From assembly GCF_030815585.1 (NCBI RefSeq), contig NZ_JAUSWY010000001.1:1054001-1118000 (forward strand): DNA of 64,000 nucleotides, read 5' to 3'. The first letter of the stretch is position 1; the number at the start of each line of letters is the position of its first letter. Positions 43,196 to 51,583 of the stretch are shown one piece after another. Position numbers and translations under genes: made by a program. Below the pieces are notes generated by a model that ran no database searches, was not told the DNA's origin, and worked only from the letters and a program-made list of their open reading frames with translations. This DNA is from Arthrobacter pascens. Lineage in GTDB: Bacteria; Actinomycetota; Actinomycetes; Actinomycetales; Micrococcaceae.

Positions 43196-44471
43196 TGCGG
43201 CCTCCGAGCCTTCTTATCGGGGCTTCGCCATCATGGGCGCGCCAGTCGTCCGGCAACAGATGATCCAAAACGTCATCAACAGTCACCGCCCCCACAAGCC
43301 GGCCGGCGTCGTTGACGACCGGAAGGGAGTTCAGGTTGTAGGTTGCCAGGGTCCGGGCCACTTCGCTGATGTGGGCCTGGTCGGACAACGGCTCAAGGTT
43401 CTTGTCCACGAGGTTGCCAAGGGGCTCAAACGGAGGGAAGCGAAGGAGTTGCTGGATGTGGACCACGCCGAGGAAGCGGCCGGTGGGCGTCTCCAGCGGC
43501 GGCCTGGCAATAAAAATGGACGAGGCAAGGGCCGGGGAGAGTTCCTCGCGCCTGACGTGTGCCAGGGCTTCGGCGACGGTGGCCTCAGGGGGCAGGATGA
43601 CAGGAACGGGCGTCATCAGCCCACCGGCGGTGTCCTCGTCGTATTCCAGCAGGCGCCGGACGTCCTCGGCGCCCTCCGGCTCCATGAGCTGCAGCAGTTC
43701 TTCAGCCTGGGCCGAGGGCAGTTCACCCAGGAGGTCGGCGGCGTCGTCGGGATCCATCTCCTCCAGGACGTCGGCGGCGCGCTGGACGTCCAGGGCGGAA
43801 AGGATCTCCACTTGGTCGTCCTCCGGGAGTTCCTGGAGGACGTCGGCGAGCCGTTCGTCCTGGAGTTCGCTGGCTACCTCAAAGCGGCGTTTGTCGCTCA
43901 TCTCCTGGAGGGCCTCGGCGAAGTCGGCGGGCTTGAGGTCCTCATGGTTGGCCACGAACTGGGTGGCAGCCTGCGGCTCCGTGCGGGCTCCCTGGAGGGC
44001 GTCGGCCCAGTCGATGATCATGGTTTCGTTGCGGCGCAGCCGGCTGAGCGGGGAAAGCGAGTGGCCCCTGCGGACGAAAAGCTTGCTCACGAACCAGTCG
44101 CGGGACCGGTGCTGGTCCATGGCGATGTCCTCAATGGTGGCGTCGCCGCTTCCATCCCGCAGGGTCACCCGCCGGTCGAACATTTCCGCGACCACCAGGG
44201 TCTCCGCGCCGCGCTGTTCAAAGCGCCGGAGGTTGACCAGCCCGGTGCAGATGATCTGGGTCTGGTCGATGGAGGTGATCCGGGTCATGGGCACAAAGAC
44301 GCGTTTTTTCCCGGGAACTTCGACGACGATGCCCACCACGTGCGGGGCGCCGCGGCTTCCGCGGGAGAGCACCACAACATCGCGCAACCGGCCCAGACGG
44401 TCACCCAGCGGGTCGAAGACGTCAAGACCCAGAAGGCGCGCAACGAAGACGCGCGTAAGATTTGTGCTCAC
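43188..44471 (-). CDS. PRC-barrel / MgtE N-domain / CBS-pair protein without a channel
   Basis: 427 residues, soluble. N-terminal PRC-barrel-like part (LLGLDVFDPLGDRLGRLRDV). MgtE intracellular N domain of helical repeats (about 190-290: ADVLQELPEDDQVEILSALD; ADVLEEMDPDDAADLLGELP). CBS pair (about 297-415: VAEALAHVRREELSPALA; NLNSLPVVNDAGRLVGAVTV). Full MgtE channels continue into five membrane helices; here the protein stops, so it may sense Mg2+ or nucleotides and act on the coupled DUF1003 protein. TAGCCT lies 6 bases before the GTG (44483-44478): leaderless. Confidence 0.85.
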   Translation of the reverse strand: MSTNLTRVFVARLLGLDVFDPLGDRLGRLRDVVVLSRGSRGAPHVVGIVVEVPGKKRVFVPMTRITSIDQTQIICTGLVNLRRFEQRGAETLVVAEMFDRRVTLRDGSGDATIEDIAMDQHRSRDWFVSKLFVRRGHSLSPLSRLRRNETMIIDWADALQGARTEPQAATQFVANHEDLKPADFAEALQEMSDKRRFEVASELQDERLADVLQELPEDDQVEILSALDVQRAADVLEEMDPDDAADLLGELPSAQAEELLQLMEPEGAEDVRRLLEYDEDTAGGLMTPVPVILPPEATVAEALAHVRREELSPALASSIFIARPPLETPTGRFLGVVHIQQLLRFPPFEPLGNLVDKNLEPLSDQAHISEVARTLATYNLNSLPVVNDAGRLVGAVTVDDVLDHLLPDDWRAHDGEAPIRRLGGRIG

Positions 44472-44524
44472 GTCTACAGGCTACCGAGTCTGCTCTCTTT
44501 TAGCTGAATTTACAGGCGGTACAC

Positions 44525-45466
44525 ATGCTGATGGGCAAGAATGGAGGTATGTCAAACTTTTTTGGTGCTCCCAAGGCCGGCGGCCCCAACGGGCTGGACG
44601 AGTCCCGTACCGTCCCCACCGGTGACGCCGTCGGCTCGTACACCTCCTATCTGGACGCCCAGAAGGCGGTGGATTACCTTGCCGACCAGCAGTTCCCGGT
44701 CCACATGGTCTCCATCGTCGGCAACGAGCTCAAGATGGTGGAGCGGGTGACCGGCCGCCTGAGCTATCCGCGGGTGGCGCTCTCGGGGGCGCTCAGCGGC
44801 ATGTGGTTCGGCCTGTTCGTCGGTGTGATGCTGTCCTTCTTCGCACCCTCCCCGGGCTACTTCTCCATTCTCGCCTCCGTGCTGATGGGCGCAGCATTCT
44901 TCATGTTGTTTGGCATTGTCACGTATGCAATGCAGCGGGGGAAGCGGGACTTCACCTCCACGAGCCAGGTGGTGGCCACCAGTTATGACGTGGTGGTGTC
45001 CGTGGAGGCCGCCCACGAGGCCCGGCGCCTGCTCCACCAACTGCCGATGACCCGCTCCGATGCTGCATCAGCTCCCAGGCCGTACACCCAGCGCGACTAC
45101 CAGAACCAGCCTTTCAACCAGCCGGGCCAGCCCGGACAGCCCGGCCAGACGTCCGGCCAGGCACCTGCCCGCCCCGCCGGCTGGACCGACCCCTACGGTC
45201 AACACGGGCCCGGTCCCGCGGCACAAGGGGATCCCGCTGCCGGGACGCAGGAGGGCCAGCCCGAAGGAACTGCCCAGCCGGCCCCGGCGCCTGCGGCTGC
45301 GGTCCGCTATCCGGACCTGCCCGACGGGCGGCCCCAGTACGGCGTGCGTGTTTCCGACACCCCGGCTCCTGCTGAAGCCGACGCGACCACCCAGGGCAAC
45401 GGGCAGCAACAGGAAGGCACCCTCCCGCCGGCACCGCAGCGGGACAAGGATGAATCTCAGCCTTAG
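44525..45466 (+). CDS. Membrane protein with general-stress-protein-like N-terminal domain
   Basis: 313 residues from ATG 44525; ATG 44549 (MSNFFG) is possible, but its GGAGG is only one base away. N-terminal SYTSYLDAQKAVDYLADQQF and VSIVGNELKMVERVTGRLSY resemble the YflT/GspM stress-protein fold. Two membrane helices follow (about 88-108, 113-135). The C-terminal half is Pro/Gln/Gly-rich (QPGQPGQPGQTSGQ) and disordered. Divergent from the MgtE_N-CBS gene; the same neighbour exists in mycobacteria (Rv1234-like). Confidence 0.8.
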   Translation: MLMGKNGGMSNFFGAPKAGGPNGLDESRTVPTGDAVGSYTSYLDAQKAVDYLADQQFPVHMVSIVGNELKMVERVTGRLSYPRVALSGALSGMWFGLFVGVMLSFFAPSPGYFSILASVLMGAAFFMLFGIVTYAMQRGKRDFTSTSQVVATSYDVVVSVEAAHEARRLLHQLPMTRSDAASAPRPYTQRDYQNQPFNQPGQPGQPGQTSGQAPARPAGWTDPYGQHGPGPAAQGDPAAGTQEGQPEGTAQPAPAPAAAVRYPDLPDGRPQYGVRVSDTPAPAEADATTQGNGQQQEGTLPPAPQRDKDESQP

Positions 45467-45486
45467 CTGATCTGCAAGGGCGCTCA

Positions 45487-45536
45487 AAGCGCGAACGGAC
45501 ACTTAAGCCCCGGGGCTTAGGTGTCCGTTCGCGCTT
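45487..45536. repeat. 50-bp near-perfect palindrome between convergent genes
   Basis: Arms 45487-45511 and 45512-45536, 25 bp with one mismatch and no loop; the left arm begins AAGCGCGAACGGACACTTAA. It may terminate both genes. It shares the GCGCGAAnGG...TTAAG segment with the imperfect palindrome at 48613-48681. Confidence 0.8.
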
Positions 45537-45550
45537 AACACGTGGGGCTG

Positions 45551-47134
45551 CTAGGAGGCCTCGCCGTCTGCTTCCCGGTAGATGCCGGCCATCCAGGACT
45601 CGACGTCGCGGGCCTTGCGGGGCAGCGCGGCGCTCAGATTGACGGGGCCGCCGGACGTCATGAGGATGTCGTCTTCGATCCGGATGCCAATGCCGCGGTA
45701 TTCCTCAGGGATCCCGAGATCCTCGTTCTTGAAATACAGGCCGGGTTCGATGGTGAACACCATGCCTTCGGTAAGCACGCCATCGAGGTACAGCTCGCGC
45801 TTGGCCTGCGCGCAGTCGTGAACGTCCAGGCCCAGGTGATGGCTGGTGCCGTGCGGCATCCAGCGGCGGTGCTGCTGGCCCTCGGGGCTGATGGCTTCCT
45901 CGACGCTCACTGGGAGCAAACCCCACTCGGCGAGCCGTTCGGCCAGCACGGTGGTGGCGGCGGTGTGGATGTCGCGGAACTTGGTGCCCGGCTGCGCGGC
46001 GGCGAATCCGGCGTCGGCGGCGTCAAGGACTGCTTCGTAAACCTTGCGCTGGATATCCGTGAACACGCCATTGGCCGGTAATGTCCGGGTGATGTCTGCC
46101 GTGTACAGCGAGTCCACCTCCACGCCCGCATCCAGCAGCAACAGCTCACCGGCGTTGAGCTTGCCGACGTTGCGGGTCCAGTGCAGCACGGTGGCGTTGT
46201 TTCCCGAGGCAGCGATGGTGTCGTAGCCCAGTTCGTTGCCCACTTCGCGGGCCCGCGCAAAGAAGGCGCCTTCCACAACCCGTTCGCCGCGGGCATGCGT
46301 GAGCGCACGGGGAAGGGCCTTGACCACTTCCACAAAGCCCTCAACGGTGGCGGCCACAGCCATCTCCATCTGTTCGACCTCCCACTCGTCCTTCAGGAGC
46401 CGGAGCTCGGACAGGGCCTCGGACAGCTTCTCATCCAGGGCGTCCAGGACGGCGAGGTCCAGGTTTTCGGGATCCTTGGCCGTGTTGTAGCGGGCGGTGT
46501 CCACGAGGGCATCGATGTTTTCGTCCACCTTGCGGACCAGACGGATGGAGATGCCGCCGATCTCGGGGGCACCCACATTTTTGGTGATTGCCGATTCGAG
46601 TTCATCGATGTGAGCGGTGGTCAGGGCCAGGCGGGCTTCGAACTCTGCAAGCGTGGGTCGGGCACCGATCCAGAACTCGCCGGACCGTGAGTCGGCGTAG
46701 AACTTTTCCGTATCCCTGCCCGCCAGCGGGCGGAAGTAGAGCGTGGAGCGGTGGTGGCCGCCGTCGTCGCCTGTACCTTCGGCAACGGGTTCCAGAATCA
46801 GGACGGCGTCCGGCTCGTGGTCCAGGCCCAGGCCGGTGAGGTGGGCGAAGCCGGAGTGTGGGCGGAAACGGTAGTCGCAGTCGTTGGAACGGACCTTCAG
46901 CGGACCGGCGGGAATGACCAGGCGTTCGCCTTTGAATCGGTCTGAAATGGCCTTGCGCCGTGCTGCGGCGTGGCCGGCCACGGCATCGCGCGCCGGCAGC
47001 TCCTGGCTGGACGGTGCCCAGTTGCTGGCCATAAAGGCCTTGAAGGCGTCGGAACTGGGCCGCTGCGAGCGGTTGTTGACGCGCTCGTCGAGGGGCTGGG
47101 AAGCAGAGTCAGGGGTGTTTTCGGCATCGTTCAC
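45551..47134 (-). CDS. pepP: Xaa-Pro aminopeptidase (aminopeptidase P family)
   Basis: 527 residues from GTG. N-terminal creatinase-like domain (about 60-240), then the pita-bread fold. Metal ligands appear as LLLDAGVEVDSLYTADITRT (two Asp), MPHGTSHHLGLDVHD (His), FTIEPGLYFKNED (Glu) and IGIRIEDDILM (Glu). Removes N-terminal residues preceding proline; cytoplasmic, as no signal is seen. A disordered 40-residue extension precedes the N-domain. Confidence 0.93.
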   Translation of the reverse strand: MNDAENTPDSASQPLDERVNNRSQRPSSDAFKAFMASNWAPSSQELPARDAVAGHAAARRKAISDRFKGERLVIPAGPLKVRSNDCDYRFRPHSGFAHLTGLGLDHEPDAVLILEPVAEGTGDDGGHHRSTLYFRPLAGRDTEKFYADSRSGEFWIGARPTLAEFEARLALTTAHIDELESAITKNVGAPEIGGISIRLVRKVDENIDALVDTARYNTAKDPENLDLAVLDALDEKLSEALSELRLLKDEWEVEQMEMAVAATVEGFVEVVKALPRALTHARGERVVEGAFFARAREVGNELGYDTIAASGNNATVLHWTRNVGKLNAGELLLLDAGVEVDSLYTADITRTLPANGVFTDIQRKVYEAVLDAADAGFAAAQPGTKFRDIHTAATTVLAERLAEWGLLPVSVEEAISPEGQQHRRWMPHGTSHHLGLDVHDCAQAKRELYLDGVLTEGMVFTIEPGLYFKNEDLGIPEEYRGIGIRIEDDILMTSGGPVNLSAALPRKARDVESWMAGIYREADGEAS

Positions 47135-47292
47135 GGCACCATCGTCTCACCAGCACGAGTGCCTGGGCCAATACCGCGGCGAACGTCCAGACGAACCGGC
47201 CCTCCCGTATCACGAGCTTTGGCGCTACGATTGCCTCCCACGGGGAATGGTCGGTACGGGACAGGCTGCCCTGGACAACCAGGAAGATGGCA

Positions 47293-47718
47293 ATGGAAAC
47301 CGACGACAACAAGGCTCTGATCAGGCGGTTCTACGAAGAGATCGACGCTGGAAATATCGACGCGATGGATGAGCTGGTCGCCGAGGACTATCTTGACCAC
47401 AATCCACCGTTCCCGGGGATGCCTGCCGGACGCGAGGGCCTGAAGGCGGCCTTCCGCATTTTTTGGAAGGCCACCCCGGGCCGGCACGAGATCGAGGACC
47501 AGGTCGCCGAAGGGGACCGAGTGGTGACCCGTCTGACGGCGTCGGGAACCCACGAAGGCGAACTCCCTGGCCCCCTTCCTGCCAGCGGTGCGACGTTGAG
47601 TGAGACCGCTGTGGCCGTCCACCGTATCGAGCACGGGAGGATCGTTGAGCATTGGTCAAATAGGGACGACCTGGGGTTGATGCAGCAGCTCGGCGTGATC
47701 CAACTGCCCGGGGACTGA
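47293..47718 (+). CDS. SnoaL-like / ester cyclase family protein
   Basis: 141 residues from METDDNKALIRRFYEEIDAG. ATG 47293 is preferred because AGGAAG lies six bases upstream; ATG 47287 is too close. Cone-shaped alpha+beta barrel of the NTF2-like superfamily: DAMDELVAEDYLDHNPPFPG (His/Asp pair), GREGLKAAFRIFWKATPG, EHWSNRDDLGLMQQLG. Typical of actinobacterial ester cyclase proteins; substrate unknown. Confidence 0.85.
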   Translation: METDDNKALIRRFYEEIDAGNIDAMDELVAEDYLDHNPPFPGMPAGREGLKAAFRIFWKATPGRHEIEDQVAEGDRVVTRLTASGTHEGELPGPLPASGATLSETAVAVHRIEHGRIVEHWSNRDDLGLMQQLGVIQLPGD

Positions 47719-47735
47719 CCGGGGTACTCATAAAC

Positions 47736-47741
47736 TAGGCT
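47736..47741 (+). promoter_or_regulatory. -10 element TAGGCT of leaderless PHP gene
   Basis: TAGGCT, 6 bases before the GTG at 47748. Confidence 0.5.
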
Positions 47742-47747
47742 GGGCAG

Positions 47748-48596
47748 GTGAGGATAGACCTGCATGCCCACTCCAATGTTTCCGACGGCACGGAGACCCC
47801 TGCCGATGTCATGGCATCCGCCGCCCGCGCGGGCCTGGACGTGGTGGCCCTGACGGACCATGATTCCACCGACGGCTGGGCCGAAGCCTCACGCGCCGCC
47901 CAGGCAGCCAGTGTGGCGCTGGTTCCTGGCATGGAGGTTTCCTGCCGCACGGAACAGGGCATCAGCGTGCACCTCCTGAGCTACCTCCACGATCCCGACC
48001 ATCCAGGGCTGTTGGAGGAGATTACCAAGGCCAAGGACGCCCGCCTCACGCGTGCCGAACGTATGGTCACTCTCCTCGCCGAGGACTACCCGCTGACCTG
48101 GGACGATGTCATCCACCATGTAGCACCAGGAGCCACGCTGGGGCGTCCGCATATTGCCGATGCCCTGGTTGCGGCCGGCGTGGTGGCTGACCGTTCAGAG
48201 GCTTTCACGTCCATCCTGACCTCACGTTCGCGCTACTATGTCCAGCACTACGCGCCCGACCCGGCAACCGCCGTCGAGCTTGTCAGGGCGGCAGGCGGCG
48301 TGCCGGTCTTCGCGCACCCGGTGGCGTCGGCCCGCGGCCGGATCGTGGGCGAGCGCACGTACCAGGAAATGATCGACGCCGGCTTGGCGGGCCTGGAGAT
48401 CGACCACCGGGACAATCCGGAAGAGGGACGGGAGTTCCTCCGCCGGCTGGCGGCACGCCACGGCCTGCTGATTACGGGTTCGTCCGACTACCACGGCACG
48501 GGCAAGCCCAATCTGCTGGGGGAGAACCTCACCGCGCCCGAGGTGCTTTCCCGGATCGAGGAGCTGGGCACGGGCACCGCCATCGTCCGCCCGTAG
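47748..48596 (+). CDS. PHP-domain phosphoesterase (nucleoside 3',5'-bisphosphate phosphatase type)
   Basis: 282 residues from GTG. PHP metal motifs: DLHAHSNVSDGT (residues 4-15), ALTDHDSTDGWAEA, FAHPVASARG and GSSDYHGTGKPN. Length and spacing match the YciV/Rv2-type phosphatases that hydrolyse 3',5'-bisphosphonucleotides or trim RNA 5' ends. Leaderless by position of TAGGCT. Confidence 0.88.
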   Translation: MRIDLHAHSNVSDGTETPADVMASAARAGLDVVALTDHDSTDGWAEASRAAQAASVALVPGMEVSCRTEQGISVHLLSYLHDPDHPGLLEEITKAKDARLTRAERMVTLLAEDYPLTWDDVIHHVAPGATLGRPHIADALVAAGVVADRSEAFTSILTSRSRYYVQHYAPDPATAVELVRAAGGVPVFAHPVASARGRIVGERTYQEMIDAGLAGLEIDHRDNPEEGREFLRRLAARHGLLITGSSDYHGTGKPNLLGENLTAPEVLSRIEELGTGTAIVRP

Positions 48597-48612
48597 CCCC
48601 TGCCCTGTGCGC

Positions 48613-48681
48613 CTTCCCCAACTGACTGGCACATAACGCATCGAAACGCGCGAATGGCGACGTTAAGTGCGAGCTAGTTGG
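48613..48681. repeat. Imperfect palindrome between convergent PHP and methyltransferase genes
   Basis: Outer parts CCCCAACTGACTGGCACATA and GTTAAGTGCGAGCTAGTTGG pair with several mismatches around GCGCGAATGG. The 3' arm runs a few bases past the methyltransferase stop. It contains the same short motif as the palindrome at 45487-45536, in the same kind of location. Confidence 0.55.
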
Positions 48682-49546
48682 GTGGGAACGAGGCAAAGGT
48701 CGCGTGGGCGCCCAGGCGCTTGGCCATGACGTCGATGGCCGGCTGGTTCTGGTCCACGCACACAAACTTCCGGTCCAGCTTGGCCGCCACTGCGCCGAGT
48801 GTTCCTGAACCCGCGAAGAAGTCCAGGCACCAGTCTCCTGGCCGGCTTGAGGCGGCCACGACCCGTCGGATGAGGCCCTCTGGCTTCTGCGTCGGATAAC
48901 CGGTTTTTTCCTTGCCCGTGGGCGAGACGATGGTGTGCCACCAGACATCCGTGGGCAGCTTGCCGAGCTCGCGTTTGGCAGGGGTGACCAGGCCGGGCGC
49001 CATATATGGCTCGCGGTCCACCTCAGCGCTATCGAAGTGGTACTTTGCCGGATTCTTGACGTACACGAGGATGTTGTCGTGCTTGGTGGGCCAGCGGAAT
49101 TTGGCGCGTGCACCGTAGTCGTAGGCCCAAATGATCTCGTTCAGGAAGCACTCGCGGCCGAAAATGGCATCGAGCATTACCTTGGCGTAGTGGACTTCCC
49201 GGTAGTCAAGGTGCAGGTACAGTGTTCCGTCATCCGCCAGCAGCCGCCAGGCTTCGACGAGCCTCGGCTCCAGGAAGGACCAGTAGTCGCTGAAGGCGTC
49301 ATCGTAGCGATGCAGGGCGCCCTTGATGGTGTCGTACGAGCGCCCCTTGAAGCCAACACGGTCGCCGGTGCCGTCAGCATTGGCCACCATCCTCGTTTCC
49401 TGGCGCCGCTGGGCCCGGCCGGTGTTGAACGGCGGGTCCACGTAAATGAGAGTGAAGGCGCCGTCCGGCAGCGAGGGGAGGAATTCCGCGTTGTCCGCGT
49501 GTACCACCAAGTTGCTGCCGTCCGGCGCCCAGACAAAGTCAGTCAT
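48674..49546 (-). CDS. Orphan site-specific DNA methyltransferase (beta-class)
   Basis: 290 residues. Catalytic motif DPPFNTG near residue 36 precedes the SAM motif FAGSGTLG near residue 243, the order of beta-class amino-methyltransferases; DPPF favours N6-adenine. The end of the target-recognition part holds TGYPTQKPEGLIRRVV, as usual. No restriction endonuclease is nearby. It starts 8 bases after the helicase stop on the same strand, so the two share an mRNA. Recognition sequence unknown; a housekeeping epigenetic role is inferred. Confidence 0.87.
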   Translation of the reverse strand: MTDFVWAPDGSNLVVHADNAEFLPSLPDGAFTLIYVDPPFNTGRAQRRQETRMVANADGTGDRVGFKGRSYDTIKGALHRYDDAFSDYWSFLEPRLVEAWRLLADDGTLYLHLDYREVHYAKVMLDAIFGRECFLNEIIWAYDYGARAKFRWPTKHDNILVYVKNPAKYHFDSAEVDREPYMAPGLVTPAKRELGKLPTDVWWHTIVSPTGKEKTGYPTQKPEGLIRRVVAASSRPGDWCLDFFAGSGTLGAVAAKLDRKFVCVDQNQPAIDVMAKRLGAHATFASFPPN

Positions 49547-49554
49547 TGAGGCTG

Positions 49555-51267
49555 TTACGCCTCGGCGCTGCCCGGCTGTGCGCCGTTGTCGCCTCCGGCC
49601 ACCACCTCGCCGTTGCGGCGGCGCGTGCGGGTCCGGCTGCGGCGGGCACGGGTGGCCCGGTCCACCTCTGTGGCGGCTGGCGGCGCCACGGATTCTGCCG
49701 CCGGAGCCGTTGCTCCGGCCGTGGCCTCAGTATCGGCTGGACGACGACGGCGGTCACCGGAGCGTCCGCCTGTCTCGCCGCCGCTGCGCCGGCTGCCGGA
49801 TCGGCCGGCGTCGCGTCCGCCACCGCGGGCGCTGTCACGGCCGCTGTCACGTCCGCCGTCCCTTGAGCCCGGACGGGTGTTCTTTTTGCCGGTTTCGCCC
49901 AGGTCCTCAAGGACCTCGGCGTCAACGCCGGCCAGCGTCCGCTTGTTACGGGGCAGGCGGCCCTTCGTGCCTTCCGGGATGTCCAGGTCCTCGAAGAGGT
50001 GCGGCGAGGAGGAATAGGTTTCGACGGGCTCCGGAACGCTCAGGCCCAGCGCCTTGTTGATCAGGCCCCAGCGCGGCATGTCGTCCCAGTCCACAAACGT
50101 GACGGCAGTGCCCTTGTTGCCCGCGCGGCCGGTGCGCCCCACACGGTGCAGGTAGATTTTTTCGTCCTCGACGCACTGGTAGTTGATGACGTGGGTGACG
50201 TCGTCCACGTCGATCCCGCGGGCGGCGACGTCGGTGGCCACAAGGACGTCCACCTTGTTGTTGCGGAAGGCACGAAGGGCCTGCTCGCGCGCTCCCTGGC
50301 CGAGGTCGCCGTGGATGGCAGCTGCAGCGAAGCCGCGGTCCACCAGTTCCTCGGCAACCTTGGCGGCGGTGCGCTTGGTCTTGGTGAAGATGATGGTGCG
50401 GCCGCGTCCCCGGGCCTGCAGGATCCGGGAGACAACCTCGATCTTGTCCATGCTGTGGGCGCGGTAGATGAGCTGGCGGATGTCGCGCTTGGTCAGGCCT
50501 TCGTCATCCGGATCGGCCGCACGGATGTGCGTGGGCTGGGTCATGTAGCGACGGGCCATAGCGACGACGGGGCCGGGCATTGTGGCCGAGAACAGAAGCG
50601 TCTGGCGTACGGCCGGAGTGCCGGCAATCAGGGTTTCAACGTCCGGCAGGAAGCCCAGGTCCAGCATCTCGTCGGCTTCGTCCAGGATGACCATCTTCAC
50701 GTTTTTGAGGACGAGGTGCTTCTGCTTGTAAAGGTCGATCAGCCGTCCCGGCGTGCCGACAACAACCTCGACGCCCTTCTGCAGCGCCTCAACCTGGGGC
50801 TCATACGCGCGGCCGCCGTAGATGGTGGTGATGCGGGCGTTTCGCTTGCGGGCCGCGTTCTGGAGATCATTGGCAACCTGGACCGCCAGTTCGCGGGTAG
50901 GAACGATGACCAGGGCCTGCGGTGCGCCCGGAGCGGGGAGCTTGTCGAAGCCGGCGTCATCCGGGCCAACGACCCGCTGCAGGGCCGGAATGCCGAAGCC
51001 CAGCGTCTTGCCGGTACCGGTCTTGGCCTGGCCAATGATGTCATGGCCGGACAGGGCAACGGGCAGCGTCATGGCCTGGATGGGGAACGGGTGGGTTATG
51101 CCGGCGTCGGCCAGGGACTCAACGATATCGGCGCGGACGTTGTAGTCGGCGAAGGATTTCTCCTCGATTTCGTGCGGCTTCTCATCCGAGATTATGGTTT
51201 CTTCAGGCTCGATGGTCTCGATGCCGGAATCGTCAATCAGAAGCTGGTGGGTATGCAATTCACTCAC
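49555..51267 (-). CDS. DEAD-box RNA helicase
   Basis: 570 residues from GTG. Q motif FPIQAMTLPVAL, motif I GQAKTGTGKT, Ia PTRELAV, Ib GTPGRL, II DEADEMLD, III SATMP, V ATDVAARGID, VI HRVGRTGRAG: complete helicase. The C-terminal 140 residues are basic and Arg/Gly/Ser-rich (RDGGRDSGRDSARGGG; RRSGGETGGRSG), which would bind RNA. It is preceded by a leader of about 230 bases containing a 32-codon ORF. The methyltransferase gene follows in the same operon. Confidence 0.94.
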   Translation of the reverse strand: MSELHTHQLLIDDSGIETIEPEETIISDEKPHEIEEKSFADYNVRADIVESLADAGITHPFPIQAMTLPVALSGHDIIGQAKTGTGKTLGFGIPALQRVVGPDDAGFDKLPAPGAPQALVIVPTRELAVQVANDLQNAARKRNARITTIYGGRAYEPQVEALQKGVEVVVGTPGRLIDLYKQKHLVLKNVKMVILDEADEMLDLGFLPDVETLIAGTPAVRQTLLFSATMPGPVVAMARRYMTQPTHIRAADPDDEGLTKRDIRQLIYRAHSMDKIEVVSRILQARGRGRTIIFTKTKRTAAKVAEELVDRGFAAAAIHGDLGQGAREQALRAFRNNKVDVLVATDVAARGIDVDDVTHVINYQCVEDEKIYLHRVGRTGRAGNKGTAVTFVDWDDMPRWGLINKALGLSVPEPVETYSSSPHLFEDLDIPEGTKGRLPRNKRTLAGVDAEVLEDLGETGKKNTRPGSRDGGRDSGRDSARGGGRDAGRSGSRRSGGETGGRSGDRRRRPADTEATAGATAPAAESVAPPAATEVDRATRARRSRTRTRRRNGEVVAGGDNGAQPGSAEA

Positions 51268-51583
51268 AGGGGAGTTTCCTTATTCATTTGGGCATTGGCG
51301 CTGCCTGCTCAACGGACCGGCCGATGTGGCCGTTCCGGAGCACGCTCTGGCGCGCAAGCAAATCCAGTGGAAGCCGATCGCGGGCTATCTAAATGTTGGC
51401 ACTGGTGACCAACGGGTGTATCTCAAGATCGCGTAGGGGCGGGCTTGTTGAATTCAAAATCAAGGAAATCAACGACCGGGCATCCATATCTACTCCTTCA
51501 GTCTAGCCGCACGGAGCCGGAAAGCTGGCTTTGGCCCGTTTCGCGGCCCAGACGGCAAGCCACCGACGGCAAGACCCAGAGGC
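51268..51583 (-). promoter_or_regulatory. Long leader/promoter region of the helicase gene, with small ORF
   Basis: 316 bases without a large gene. On the minus strand TAGACT (51505-51500) is a likely -10. GAAGGAG (51499-51493) precedes the ATG of the 32-codon ORF 51389-51487. A hairpin GGACCGGCC/GGCCGTTCC (51314-51336, one mismatch) lies between that ORF and the helicase start. This resembles the long 5' leaders through which some cold-induced helicase genes are controlled. Confidence 0.45.
51389..51487 (-). CDS. Possible 32-residue leader ORF upstream of the helicase
   Basis: MDARSLISLILNSTSPPLRD followed by LEIHPLVTSANI and a stop. It has a good ribosome site (AAGGAG, 6 bases) and lies just after a -10 candidate. 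Composition is not obviously coding and no family is known. Because transcription might begin inside the ribosome site, it may be translated weakly or not at all. Confidence 0.35.
   Translation of the reverse strand: MDARSLISLILNSTSPPLRDLEIHPLVTSANI

Noticed and set aside
43023..44507. A 494-codon plus-strand frame opposite the DUF1003 and MgtE_N-CBS genes
   Set aside because: Composition is typical of antisense GC-rich DNA; the minus-strand genes carry clear domains.
49999..51408. A 469-codon plus-strand frame opposite the helicase
   Set aside because: Helicase motifs are complete on the minus strand; the plus frame has no recognisable domain.
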